A DNA stretch of 64,000 nt from Actinomycetota bacterium (GTDB lineage Bacteria > Actinomycetota > Geothermincolia > Geothermincolales > RBG-13-55-18): positions 211,358 to 275,357 of the forward strand of contig JACIXD010000005.1 of the NCBI GenBank assembly GCA_014360645.1, read 5' to 3'. A program made the translations under genes and the position numbers. The stretch's first letter is position 1. Each line of letters opens with the position of its first letter. Below are positions 35,807 through 45,200 of the stretch, piece after piece. The notes beneath the pieces were generated by a model that worked only from the letters and a program-made list of their open reading frames with translations, was not told the DNA's origin and ran no database searches.

Positions 35807-36901
35807 TCAGCTCAAGGGGCGGTTGACGTCTATCTCCACCACCTCGCCGCTGCCCGCGCGCACGGCGAAGACGATTCCCTTGGAATTATATTCCATAATG
35901 GTCATCTCCTCGCCCTGGTGGCTGACGGTGCTCTGCCTCTCAGGGCTTCCGAACTCCTTTATCACGTCGTTCGAGGAGGACCCTATGCCCACCCCCTTGG
36001 GGGTCTTTCCCTGGTAGGGGCTGCGCACGCTGATGGAGACCACGGTGTCGAATTCGCCCAGCGCCTCGTTCTTGTCCTGGTCCTCGAGGTAGAGGTTGAG
36101 CTTCCAGGTGCCGTAACCCCCCGTGTAGGTGGCGAAGACGTACCCCTCGGTGGTGAAGCCGGAGCTGTCGGGAGACCCATATAGCTCTTTGGCCGCCCTG
36201 AAATCGTCGCCCACGTTGATCCCCGCCGCCGTCTGCCCGGGCACGATGGGGGCGGAGGCGTAGGACCCGAAGACCCCGCCGGCCTTGCCGCCGTCCTGTC
36301 CCCCGCTCTCCGCCGGACGCAGGCCCCCGTAGGAGGTCACCAGCACGGTGATCACCCCCTCCTCGGGCGAGGCGAGGAACTCCACCCCCCTCTGCAGGTA
36401 AGAATAAAGTTCCAGGACCTTCCCCTCAGGGCCACGCGAGGAGGTCACGCTCTCGGCTTTGCCGAACTCCCCCTCGATGTCCTGGGGCGTACTCCCGATC
36501 CCCATCCCGCCCGCGGTCCTGCCGTAGTAAGGGGCGGACACCTCCACCCCGCCCACCTCGTCCTCCGCGTCGAGGTAGCCGTTGCCGTTGTCGTAAAGGG
36601 TCACCACCAGCCGCCAAGAGGCGGGATCATCTATATGCCCGCCTTCCCGGGTGCGGCCGTAATAGGCATAGAGGTAGCCGCCTTCCTTGCGCTTATCGTC
36701 GGGGTCGCCGTGCACGTCCTGGACGGAAGAGAAGCTGGCGCCGATCTCTATCTCCGCCAGGGAATATCCCGGCACTATGGGGTCGCGTTCCCAGGACGCG
36801 AGGTCCTGCCCCCCCTTCCCGCACGCCGCCGCGGAGAGAGCAAGAGCGACGGCCAAAAGCGTCACGGCCAACGTCCGTGATCCCCAGGTGAACGGGAGCA
36901 T
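35807..36901 (-). CDS. Putative lipoprotein with internal duplication
   Basis: 364 aa. A signal peptide ending LALSAAAC gives a lipobox with Cys near residue 27. Two homologous halves follow, each starting IVPG(Y/Q)(S/T)xAxI, then a Gly-Ser-Pro/Asp motif, YLYAYYGRTREGG or YVFATYTGGYG, VSAPYYGRTAGGMGIGS or VRSPYQGKTPKGVGIGS and a final (E)FG block. Surface-exposed, function unknown. An upstream GTG at 36913 overlaps the previous stop; ATG at 36901 with GAGGG is preferred. Co-transcribed with 36910-37479. Confidence 0.7.
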   Translation of the reverse strand: MLPFTWGSRTLAVTLLAVALALSAAACGKGGQDLASWERDPIVPGYSLAEIEIGASFSSVQDVHGDPDDKRKEGGYLYAYYGRTREGGHIDDPASWRLVVTLYDNGNGYLDAEDEVGGVEVSAPYYGRTAGGMGIGSTPQDIEGEFGKAESVTSSRGPEGKVLELYSYLQRGVEFLASPEEGVITVLVTSYGGLRPAESGGQDGGKAGGVFGSYASAPIVPGQTAAGINVGDDFRAAKELYGSPDSSGFTTEGYVFATYTGGYGTWKLNLYLEDQDKNEALGEFDTVVSISVRSPYQGKTPKGVGIGSSSNDVIKEFGSPERQSTVSHQGEEMTIMEYNSKGIVFAVRAGSGEVVEIDVNRPLS

Positions 36902-36909
36902 ATTCCCTC

Positions 36910-37479
36910 TCACCGTCCGCCGGTCTCCCCGGCCTCCGTCCCGTTCTTGATGCCGCGGCGCGTGTAGGAGACCGGGAGGTCCGCGGCCTCCGCCAGGGCC
37001 TGCGCGACGAGGAAAGCGGCGCGGCGGTTGTCGGCGGGCGCGCCGGTCATGCCGGAACGGAACACCTTCAGCCGCTTCCCCCCGGAAAATGTCAAGTAGA
37101 CGCGTACGTAGTAGGAAAGATCGTGGCGCGATCCCCTTTCTCCCTCGGGGGCGGGAAGCCGAGGGGATTCCACGACCTCGACGCCCTCCAACGCGTCGCG
37201 GGGAAGCGCTACGCGGCGGGGGAGAAAGAAATGGTACTTCAGCAGACTTATGCCGCCTTTGTCGATGACGATGAAACGGGGGCTGGAGAAGATGGCGAGC
37301 ATGCTGTAGAAGAGGAGGACGATGCAGGCGATGCCCAAATAGACCCGCAAGACGCCCGCCGTTGCCAGCACCGCCATGGTCAACGCGACGTAGAAGACCA
37401 CGGCGTGTACGCCTTCCCAGGCTCCGCCTCGGATCTCGAACTCCACCCTGTCTTCCGCGCCGGCCACTGCTTCCTGCAT
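36910..37479 (-). CDS. PH-like membrane protein, uncharacterised
   Basis: 189 aa. Two close hydrophobic helices (about residues 20-60: AVVFYVALTMAVLATAGVL, IACIVLLFYSMLAIF) precede a soluble C-terminal part (RFIVIDKGGISLLKYHFFLPRRVALPRDALEGVEVV). This layout recalls bacterial PH-domain membrane proteins, though I cannot confirm it. Its stop almost touches the lipoprotein start. A TATAAT on the minus strand near 37565 may be its promoter. Confidence 0.55.
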   Translation of the reverse strand: MQEAVAGAEDRVEFEIRGGAWEGVHAVVFYVALTMAVLATAGVLRVYLGIACIVLLFYSMLAIFSSPRFIVIDKGGISLLKYHFFLPRRVALPRDALEGVEVVESPRLPAPEGERGSRHDLSYYVRVYLTFSGGKRLKVFRSGMTGAPADNRRAAFLVAQALAEAADLPVSYTRRGIKNGTEAGETGGR

Positions 37480-37642
37480 CCGACCCCCCAGTACGGTCAT
37501 TATTTTACAGGCGGGCTGTCTTTCCCGCCGCGGCAACGTGCCCGCTGCCCTCGGGGACACCACAGGGATATTATACATGCCCGCTGCGACGGCACCGCGT
37601 CAGGCGCGCCGTCCTCTCATCGATGGTTATGCGCCAGTGGGG

Positions 37643-37897
37643 TTACTCTTCGATGATCTTGTAGACCACGTCGTGCTCGCGGGCGTGGCCCTCCACCTTG
37701 ATGCCGACCACCGTCCCGGGACCGGCCTTTTCCACCGCGTCGTGCTCCACCTGCATGGAATCCACCCGCTGTTTCCAGTCCGAGGTGTGACCCCGCACGT
37801 GGATGGTGTCCCCCACCTTGAGCTCGTCTTCCAGCTCGATGGCGGCAACCCCGATCTTGCCGAAATAGTGGGTGACCCTGCCGACCTGCTTTTCCAT
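37643..37897 (-). CDS. EF-Tu domain-2-like small protein
   Basis: 84 aa. KQVGRVTHYFGKIGVAAIELEDELKVGDTIHVRG is the beta-barrel of translation-factor domain 2, with KAGPGTVVGIKV matching its later strands. It lacks the GTPase domain. Such stand-alone copies are annotated as translation elongation factor-like and have no known role. ATG at 37897 follows GAGGTGG. Confidence 0.75.
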   Translation of the reverse strand: MEKQVGRVTHYFGKIGVAAIELEDELKVGDTIHVRGHTSDWKQRVDSMQVEHDAVEKAGPGTVVGIKVEGHAREHDVVYKIIEE

Positions 37898-38230
37898 ATT
37901 TCACCACCTCTCGTCCAAGGACGCGCTTCCGGGGCGCTGCGAAAGATGTGCCTCTTATGAGCGCGCCGCGGCTTCCCCGCCTCCCCGGTCCGGGCTCTCT
38001 CCGCTCCCTGCCTTCCCCGCTTGAGGCCCCGCCGCGTACGGGGCGCTTCCCCACCCACAAAGCAACCGGCCGCGATCCCCTGTATGCCTTTCGTCCATAT
38101 CCATACCCCGATCGCCCGCGTGTTAAACTGCTCGCACCTGCGGGATCGATCTGACCTTACGGTGAGAACAAAAACGGCGGGAAAAGGCGAAAAGATATTA
38201 TAATGATGGCGGAGCGGGCGAGGAGGTATC

Positions 38231-38524
38231 ATGCCGAAAAATGACGACACCAGGGAGGCCATCCTGCGCAGGCTGCACCGCGTGGAGGGCCAGGTGCGTG
38301 GGATAATCCGCATGGTGGAGGAGGGCAAGGACTGCGAGGAGGTGCTCACCCAGGTGGCGGCGGCGCGCTCGGCCATGGACCGCGTGGGCATCCACATCAT
38401 CACTCACCGTATGAAGGAGTGCCTGAAGGACAACCCGCCGGAATCCCTCGAGGAGGCGGTGAGCGACGCCATCGACATCTTCCGCCGCTTCAGCTCCAGC
38501 CTCGGGCCCGTCCCCCCGGATTGA
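38231..38524 (+). CDS. CsoR/DUF156-family metal or persulfide sensor
   Basis: 97 aa. LRRLHRVEGQVRGIIRMVEEGKDC (about residues 12-35) is the DUF156 signature. Cys35 and Cys64 keep the spacing of the CsoR thiolate pair, but the position of the copper-ligand His (residue 60) is Arg, with His at 59. Arg there is seen in CstR-type persulfide sensors, so the inducer could be Cu(I), another metal or sulfane sulfur. A likely target operator is at 38796-38813. Confidence 0.85.
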   Translation: MPKNDDTREAILRRLHRVEGQVRGIIRMVEEGKDCEEVLTQVAAARSAMDRVGIHIITHRMKECLKDNPPESLEEAVSDAIDIFRRFSSSLGPVPPD

Positions 38525-38610
38525 CCCGTTTGCCTCGCGACGCTATTCGCCTGCAGTACTGAGCCTGGCCCGCCATTGCTTTGCCGGCATGCCCACATCC
38601 CCTTTGGTCT

Positions 38611-38760
38611 TCCCTCCCGCCCCCCGCGCGCGGGAGCACATTTCATGTGCGAAGCCGACACTGACTTGACACTACCTCCCGCCCCCCCGCGCGCGGAATC
38701 GGACCGGGGGTTCGAGTCCCCCGCCCCGACCATGGAGTCTGACCCCCCGCGCGCGGGAAC
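38611..38760 (-). CRISPR. Three-unit CRISPR-like remnant
   Basis: Units centred on CCGCGCGCGG at 38624, 38687 and 38747 are 63 and 60 bases apart with unrelated sequence between them, the spacing of type I-E arrays. Units are flanked by CTCCCGCCCC or CTGACCCC. Too few and too diverged to be certain; GC-rich chance similarity is possible. Confidence 0.4.
38702..38732 (+). other. tRNA 3'-end-like fragment
   Basis: GGGGGTTCGAGTCCCCC is a perfect tRNA T-arm, followed by GCCCCGACCA. No D-arm, anticodon arm or 5' acceptor strand lies upstream, and the spacing to CCA is one base off the canonical layout, so it is a fragment. It occupies the spacer position of the CRISPR-like remnant. Confidence 0.55.
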
Positions 38761-38795
38761 GCGTGTAAAACGCATATGATATAGATTAGGTCCCC

Positions 38796-38813
38796 TATAC
38801 CCATAGGGGTATA
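38796..38813. promoter_or_regulatory. CsoR-type palindromic operator
   Basis: TATACCC, four bases, GGGTATA: a GC-tract palindrome of the CsoR/DUF156 class. It lies 55 bases before the oxidoreductase ATG and overlaps a TATAAA -10-like box, so binding would block transcription. The CsoR-family gene is just upstream at 38231. Confidence 0.65.
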
Positions 38814-38868
38814 AAATATCATCACGACAAAGCGAGGAAGGTTGTTATCCCGTTTCCGGAGGTGGGCG

Positions 38869-41800
38869 ATGAGCGGCGCGTCGGATGAGCGTGATACCAG
38901 GACGGCCGGTACGGTCGATGTGAGCGTGGCGAGCTCGGGCCGCGGGGCGGAAGGTATCCGACGGGAGGGGCCCATCGGCGCTTACGGCGAGGCAGGTGGA
39001 GGGCTCTCCGCTCCCGGAAACGGGGGAGGCACCGGCGACAGCGGGTTTGCTCCCGCGGGAACAGGCTCGCGTACGCGCGTGCGGCCGGCGGCCTTTGCCG
39101 CGCTCGCCGGCGTCCTGAAGGGAAAGGGAAACGGCGGCGGTAAGGCGTCGACCGAAGCGGCGCCGTCAAGGGGCGGTCTTCCCCGCGACGCCCTGGACGA
39201 GCTCGAGCGCCGCTTCGGCGAGCGCTTCAGCGCCGACCCCGTGGAGCGCTACATCTATTCCCGCGACATGGGAGAATTTCCCACCCTGGTGGGCAGGCTG
39301 GTGGGCGGCGTTGCCAGGGCAGTGGTCCAGGCCGAGAGCGAAGAGGAGCTGGCGTGGCTATGCGGGTTCTCCTCGCGGCACGGCATCCCCCTCACCCCCC
39401 GCGCCGCCGCCACCAGCGGTTACGGGGGCGCCATCCCCGTGAACGGCGGGGTGGTGGTGGACCTCACGCGTATGAACCATGTCCTGGCCATCGACGAGGA
39501 GGAGCCCTCGGTGCTGGTGGAGCCCGGCGTGGTATGGTGGGACCTGGAAAGGCGGCTGCGCGGACGCGGTTTCGCGCTGCGCTCCTATCCCTCCAGCGCT
39601 CCATCCTCCACGGTGGGGGGATGGGTGGCCGAGGGCGGTTCCGGCATCGGCGCCTACCGTTACGGGGGCATCGCGGACAGCGTGCGTGAGCTGCGCGTGG
39701 TGAGCCATGCCGGCGCGCGCGCGGTGAACGACCCCCACGAGCTCTCCCTCTACGTGGGCTCCGAGGGCATCCTGGGGTTCATCTCCGCGGTGAGGGTCGC
39801 GGTGCGCCGTGCGGTTTCCGACGAGCCCCATCTCTTTTCCTTCCCCTCCCCCGAGGCCGCGCAGCGTTTCGTCGCCTCCCTCGCGGGAACAGAGCTCCCC
39901 GTGTACCACCTCCAGTTGATCACCCCCCGGCTCGCCTCCCTCAAGAACAGCGTGTCCGATACCCCCTACCTCCCGGAGGACTCGTACCTGGCGTTGGCGG
40001 TGCTGGAGAAAGAGGAGAAAAAGGGAAAAGAGGGCAAAGAGGACGGGGACGGAAAAGACAAAAACCCGCCCCACGGCGAGGAGCTCGCGCGCCTGGCCGC
40101 CTCCGCGGGAGGCGTGCGGGTGGAGGAGCACGCGGCGGAGCGCGAGTGGGAGGAGAGGCTCTATCCCATGCGCATCAAGAAGGCCGGCCCGTCCCTGGTT
40201 CCCGCCGAGGCCAGGGTCCCCACCTCCAGGGCGGGCGCTCTCCTGGCCGAGGTGGCCAGGCGCCTCCCGGAGCTGGCCCTGGAGGTGGTGGTGGGAGGGG
40301 ACGGCATGTCCGTGTTCCTGGGCTTCATCCCCTGCGACTCGCGCGCGGCGGATTTCACCACCGATTACACCGCCTCCCTGGAGTTCCTACGCCTCGCGGA
40401 AAAGCACGGCGGCGCCCCCTACGGCACCGGCCTCTATTTCGTGGGCAAGGCGGGAAAGAGCATGGGGATGGCCAGGCGGCGCAGGCTGCGGGAAGCCAAG
40501 GGGGAGGTCGACCCCGCATGCCTCCTCAACCCCGGCAAGCTCGTGGACACCTGCGCCGACTCCCCCCGCCTGCGCGCCCTGCGCGCCATGATGGCCGCGG
40601 CGGAGCTCACCCTTCCCCTGGCCGCCCCCGCCCGCGGGCTGGTCCCCCACGTGCGCCTCATGCGCCGCCGCCTGCCCGAGAAGGTGGAGGAGGCCGCCTT
40701 CACCTGCGCCCAGTGCGGCTACTGCAAGGAGGGCTGCACCCTCTACGCGGGGCGGGGATGGGAGAGCGCCTCCCCGCGGGGCAAGATGCAGTACCTGCGC
40801 GGCTACGCGCGCGGCGAGGTGCCGCTGACCGAGGAGATGGCGGACACCTTCCTCCTCTGCACCACCTGCAAGAAGTGCGATCTCGCCTGCCAGACCGACC
40901 TGCCCATCGAGTCGGTGTGGGAGGAGATGCGGGGCGAGCTCATCGCCGAGGGCAAGTTCAACACCTTTCCGCCCTTCGAGATGATGGGCGCCTCCTACGA
41001 CCTGGAGAACAACATCTGGGCCGGCTTCGCGCAGGATCGCGACGCCTGGCTGCCCGAGGACATCAAGCCTGCCGCGAGCGGGCCCGTCCTCTACTGGGCG
41101 GGGTGCACCGCCTCCTACGTGGAGCAGGACATCGCCCGCGGCGCGGCGCGCATCCTGAAGGAGGGGGGTATAGACTTCGCCTACCTGGGCAAGGACGAGA
41201 CTTGCTGCGGCGTCCCCTTCCTCATGAGCGGCAAGTGGGACGTCTTCGAGAAAGCGGTGCGCAAGAACATCCGCAACATCAGGGAGCGGGGCGTGAAGAC
41301 CATCTACACCTCATGCCCGGGGTGCTGGGTCACCCTGGCCCACCACTACCGGGAGTGGGCGGAGAAGCTGGGTCTGGAGTGGGACGTGGAGGTGAAGCAC
41401 ATCACCGAGGTCGCGGCGGAGCTGGTGAGGGACGGCAAGCTCAACTTCAAGCGGGAGATCCCCATGAAGGTCACCTGGCACGACCCCTGCCACATCGGGC
41501 GCCACGGCGGCATCTACGAGGAGCCTCGCGAGGTGCTCGAGGCCATCCCCGGCCTGGAGCTCACGGAGATGGAGCACAACCGCGAGGACGGCCTGTGCTG
41601 CGGGAGCGTGCTCACCCTGATCGGGGAGACCCGCCCCACCTCGGGGCGCATCGCCCACGCGCGCCTGGAGGAGGCGCGCGCCAGCGGTGCCGAGGCCGTC
41701 GTCACTACCTGCCCCTGCTGCGAGTTCCAGCTCAGGGTGTGGAACGCCGCCGAGGGTAACGGCATGAAGGTCCTGGACTTCGCGGCGGTGGTCGCCGAGG

Positions 41801-42210
41801 CCCTGGGCGAGGAGCTGGAGGACCCCGACCCCCGGGTGCAGGACTCCTGGGCGGTCTTCGACGTCATGATCCAGCTCATGACCCCCCAGGGCATGGCCGA
41901 CTTCATGTGGGAATTCCTGGATTCCATCTCTCCCCTACTGGTCAGGGCCATGCGCCTGGGTCGGAAGCTGCCGGGTCCGCTGAAGAGGGCGATGTTCGCG
42001 GCGGCCGACCGCGCCATGCCCCCGCTGATGCCGAGGATGCTCCCGGTGATGATGCCCTGGATGTTGCCGCGCATGATGCCCCTCATGGAGGCGAAGATGC
42101 CCACCATGACCGAATCCATGCGCGAGCTCATGCCGGACATCCTGCCGCGGGTCATGGAGAGGATCATGCCCTACATGATGCCCCGCATCCTGAGATGCAT
42201 GATGGGATGA
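38869..42210 (+). CDS. FAD-linked oxidase / Fe-S (CCG) oxidoreductase fusion with Met/Pro-rich tail
   Basis: 1113 aa. An FAD_binding_4 domain (about residues 122-280, PRAAATSGYGGAIPVNGG) is followed by the FAD-oxidase C-terminal domain. Then come a two-cluster ferredoxin segment (CAQCGYCKEGC near 612 and CTTCKKCDLAC near 664) and two CCG domains (WAGC ... CCGVPF ... SCPGC, about 742-819; WHDPCH ... CCGS ... TCPCC, about 870-951). This is the glycolate/lactate dehydrogenase (GlcD-GlcF) layout in one chain. The last 72 residues contain 20 Met and many Pro (MPPLMPRMLPVMMPWMLPRM). ATG at 38869 follows GGAGGTG. Confidence 0.88.
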   Translation: MSGASDERDTRTAGTVDVSVASSGRGAEGIRREGPIGAYGEAGGGLSAPGNGGGTGDSGFAPAGTGSRTRVRPAAFAALAGVLKGKGNGGGKASTEAAPSRGGLPRDALDELERRFGERFSADPVERYIYSRDMGEFPTLVGRLVGGVARAVVQAESEEELAWLCGFSSRHGIPLTPRAAATSGYGGAIPVNGGVVVDLTRMNHVLAIDEEEPSVLVEPGVVWWDLERRLRGRGFALRSYPSSAPSSTVGGWVAEGGSGIGAYRYGGIADSVRELRVVSHAGARAVNDPHELSLYVGSEGILGFISAVRVAVRRAVSDEPHLFSFPSPEAAQRFVASLAGTELPVYHLQLITPRLASLKNSVSDTPYLPEDSYLALAVLEKEEKKGKEGKEDGDGKDKNPPHGEELARLAASAGGVRVEEHAAEREWEERLYPMRIKKAGPSLVPAEARVPTSRAGALLAEVARRLPELALEVVVGGDGMSVFLGFIPCDSRAADFTTDYTASLEFLRLAEKHGGAPYGTGLYFVGKAGKSMGMARRRRLREAKGEVDPACLLNPGKLVDTCADSPRLRALRAMMAAAELTLPLAAPARGLVPHVRLMRRRLPEKVEEAAFTCAQCGYCKEGCTLYAGRGWESASPRGKMQYLRGYARGEVPLTEEMADTFLLCTTCKKCDLACQTDLPIESVWEEMRGELIAEGKFNTFPPFEMMGASYDLENNIWAGFAQDRDAWLPEDIKPAASGPVLYWAGCTASYVEQDIARGAARILKEGGIDFAYLGKDETCCGVPFLMSGKWDVFEKAVRKNIRNIRERGVKTIYTSCPGCWVTLAHHYREWAEKLGLEWDVEVKHITEVAAELVRDGKLNFKREIPMKVTWHDPCHIGRHGGIYEEPREVLEAIPGLELTEMEHNREDGLCCGSVLTLIGETRPTSGRIAHARLEEARASGAEAVVTTCPCCEFQLRVWNAAEGNGMKVLDFAAVVAEALGEELEDPDPRVQDSWAVFDVMIQLMTPQGMADFMWEFLDSISPLLVRAMRLGRKLPGPLKRAMFAAADRAMPPLMPRMLPVMMPWMLPRMMPLMEAKMPTMTESMRELMPDILPRVMERIMPYMMPRILRCMMG

Positions 42211-42223
42211 GGGCGAAAGGGCA

Positions 42224-45200
42224 TCATCTGGCCGTCTGCATGTACACCTGGCCGAAGACGGCGGAGTTGACCGATTCCTTGGTGGACCAGTAGCCCGGCG
42301 CCGTCCCCTCGCCGTTGGGCCGCTCGGAGCCCGTGCGGAAGGCCTGGGCGGCAAGCTCCAGCAGGCGGTCCCCGCCCCCGTAGAGGCAACCGTAGGCCAG
42401 GCAGTCGGCGGACAGCAGGTGCCAGTTGCAGAGGTTCACCCTCCCGAAGCTCTCGTCGGCGACCCCGGAGTAGCTCCAGCCGTATGGAAAGCCCTGGTAT
42501 CCCTCGGAGCCGGTCCGCCAGCAGTTGTCGGCTTCGTGCCTCACCAGGTCAACCAGGTATCCTGCGGCGTTCAGTCTGTCCGGCAAGCCCGCGGCGGCGA
42601 GCATGTCCAGGTAGCGCCCCAGGGAGAAGGTGAAGAGGTCGAGAGAGAAGATGGAGGTACCGCCCTCCGCCCCCGGCCGCGGCGCGGCCAGGAAGGGGTC
42701 GCCCGCCCGGCGGGAGCACCGTATTATCCATTCCGCCGTGGACAGGTACCCGGCGTCCCCGGTGGCCTCGTAGGCCTCGGTCATGATGCGCAGGCCGTTG
42801 GCGAAGGGCCGGAAGGAGTCGCTGCCATAGTCGTTATAGCATTCCGCCCACCCCTCGCCGTTCCCCCTGCCGTAGCTGTTCTCGAAGCGGTAGCGCATGT
42901 TCTCTATGACCTCGAAGGCGGACTCCCGGCTCTCCTCATACCCGGTCAGGTAGTAGTGGAGGAGCCCGCCGGAGACCGCGAAGCAGAGGTCCGGGTGCGG
43001 CGCGCCGTAGTTGCGGTGGGGGTTGGAGTCCCCCGGCTCGTCGTGGTAGGAATGGCCGAAATAACCCCCGTCCGCCCAGTGGTCGATGGCGCCCTCGTAA
43101 TGCAGGATGTCCTCGTCGGCGACATGGCGGCAGGCGGGGACGGCCAGGTCCCACCAGCGGTAGTCTCCCCCGCGCAGGAACTGCAGCAGCATGCCGTAGT
43201 CGAAGTCGTACTTGAGGTTCATCTGGCCGGAGGGCGTCTCGTAATCCAGGGGGAGGTCGCCGTAGTCGCACCAGCCGTAGAAGTCGTTCCTCTCGATGCT
43301 CGCGAGCAGGGAATCGCCGGTGGGCCCTATGGAGGGGTCGAAGGCCGCGCGGTTCTGGTCCTCGTAGGCCGAGAAGCGCCCGTCCCCGCCGAAGGGGGCC
43401 ATCCTCCCCAGGGCGCCGCTGTCCGCGTACCACCGGGGCGGGGCCAGGGCGAAGAGGGGGGAGCCTAGGGACGCCAGGGTCCGCGCCGCCCCGGCCTCTT
43501 CCGCGCTCCCGGGGTGGAAGTAGAGGAGTATCTCGTGGGTCTTGTGCTCACCGGGGCGGAAGTTGAAGTCCCCCACGTACTCCTCCGGAAAGAGGGAAAG
43601 GCGAAGCTCGCCCCCGACGCAGGAGACCTTCTTTGGATGGTTCTGCCAGAAATCCCGCAGCCCCACCGCCACTCCCCGGCCTTCCCCGGAGAGGTCCAGC
43701 CAGGCCCGGGCCCGTTCCCCGCTGCCTATATGCGAGCCTCCCCCGTAGGCCCTCCAGCCCCGGAAGGATACGTAGGACTGGGGGCGCGGGTGATGGCCGC
43801 GGTGGACGTCCCACCAGGAAGAGCCCGAGGAATCCTGGTAGAGGGAGAGGTCTCCCCCACGGGAGGTGAAGGCCCCGCTCCCGGCCTCCCCCGGGTCTAG
43901 GATGGCGGTGGGAGAGGAACCCACGGAGGGACGCAGGTCCAGATGGAGCCCGGAGAAGGTCACGCTCCCCGGGCACCCGATGTCCCAGCACTGCGGCTGC
44001 CCCATGGCGTCGGGCCGGGTGGGGTTGTGGTTCTCGAGGGTATAGAAGACCCGGGCGGCGGAGGAGCCGGCGAAGAAGTGGATGCGCGCGGTGTAGTCCA
44101 GGAGCCTCGCGTCCCCGGCGGCGTGGCTCCCCCGCACGGTGAGCGACAGGCGCAGGGGGCCGGGCTCATCCACCCGGATGGACGCGGGGGGCGATAGGCT
44201 GGAACGGTACTCCTTCCCTCCCGCGGAGATCGCGAAGCCGTTCTGGGACGAGGCGTACAGCACCTGTCCGACCCCCGGCAGGTCCACGCCGTGGAAGAGG
44301 TCGAAGGCGTCGCGGCGGAGTCGGAAGACGGCGGCCCCCGTATCCACGGTGATGACGGTGCCGTCGTCCTGGACGCGCACCACGGCTCGGGGCGATGACC
44401 CGTCGGGGGCGCGGCGCAGATAGAACACGGCCTCGCCGCCGGCGCTCACGGAGGCGGGGAAATCCAGCAGCACCCATTTCACGGGTCTGGAAACGTCGTC
44501 CGGACTGCCTCCCCAGCGCATGGTTACCTTTTTTTGGCAGGGGACGGGCGATCCCTGAGCGTCGAAAAGGGCCAGCTCTTGGGGAGAATAGACGCCGAAG
44601 TCGCAGGGCAGTGGCACCCCCGAGGTGACGATCTCCCCCTCCCGCGCCACCCCCGCGCGCTCCCGGACCCTCAATTCCACCCCGTCCGCACCCCCGCCGG
44701 GACAGGTGGCCCCCTCCGCCAGGTACCAGGTGGAGGCGGGGGAGGTAACCCCCACCGAGTCGTGTCCCCCCTGGCGCCCGTTCCAGTACATGGCCCGCTC
44801 GCACACCACCTCCCCGTCCCTGGCCCGCACCAGGGTGGAGACCTCGTAGGTGTGGACGTAGGCGTGCAGGGGGAAGGTCCTCCTGCTCCCGGCGGGTATC
44901 TCCAGGTCGGTGAGCTCCGGCAGCTCCGTCCTCCCCTGCTCGGTGTTGAGCACCAGGTCGACGTGCACCGGCTCCTGCCCCGGGTTCTGCACCAGCACCC
45001 AGGTCTCGAACTCCCCCGCCGTGGCCCCCTCCGCCAGGTACCAGGTGGAGGCGGGGGAGGTAACCCCCACCGAGTCGTGTCCCCCCTGGCGCCCGTTCCA
45101 GTACATGGCCCGCTCGCACACCACCTCCCCGTCCCTGGCCCGCACCAGGGTGGAGACCTCGTAGGTGTGGACGTAGGCGTGCAGGGGGAAGGTCCTCCTG

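Larger units (their letters stand above)
38525..38868. other. Intergenic with a short CRISPR-like array and operator
   Basis: No gene. Holds three repeat-like units (38611-38760), a tRNA T-arm-like fragment (38702-38732) between the last two, and the palindromic operator at 38796-38813. Confidence 0.6.

Noticed and set aside
38702..38732. A tRNA gene
   Set aside because: Only the T-arm and an acceptor-like end are present; no D-arm, anticodon arm or 5' acceptor strand upstream, and the CCA spacing is one base off.
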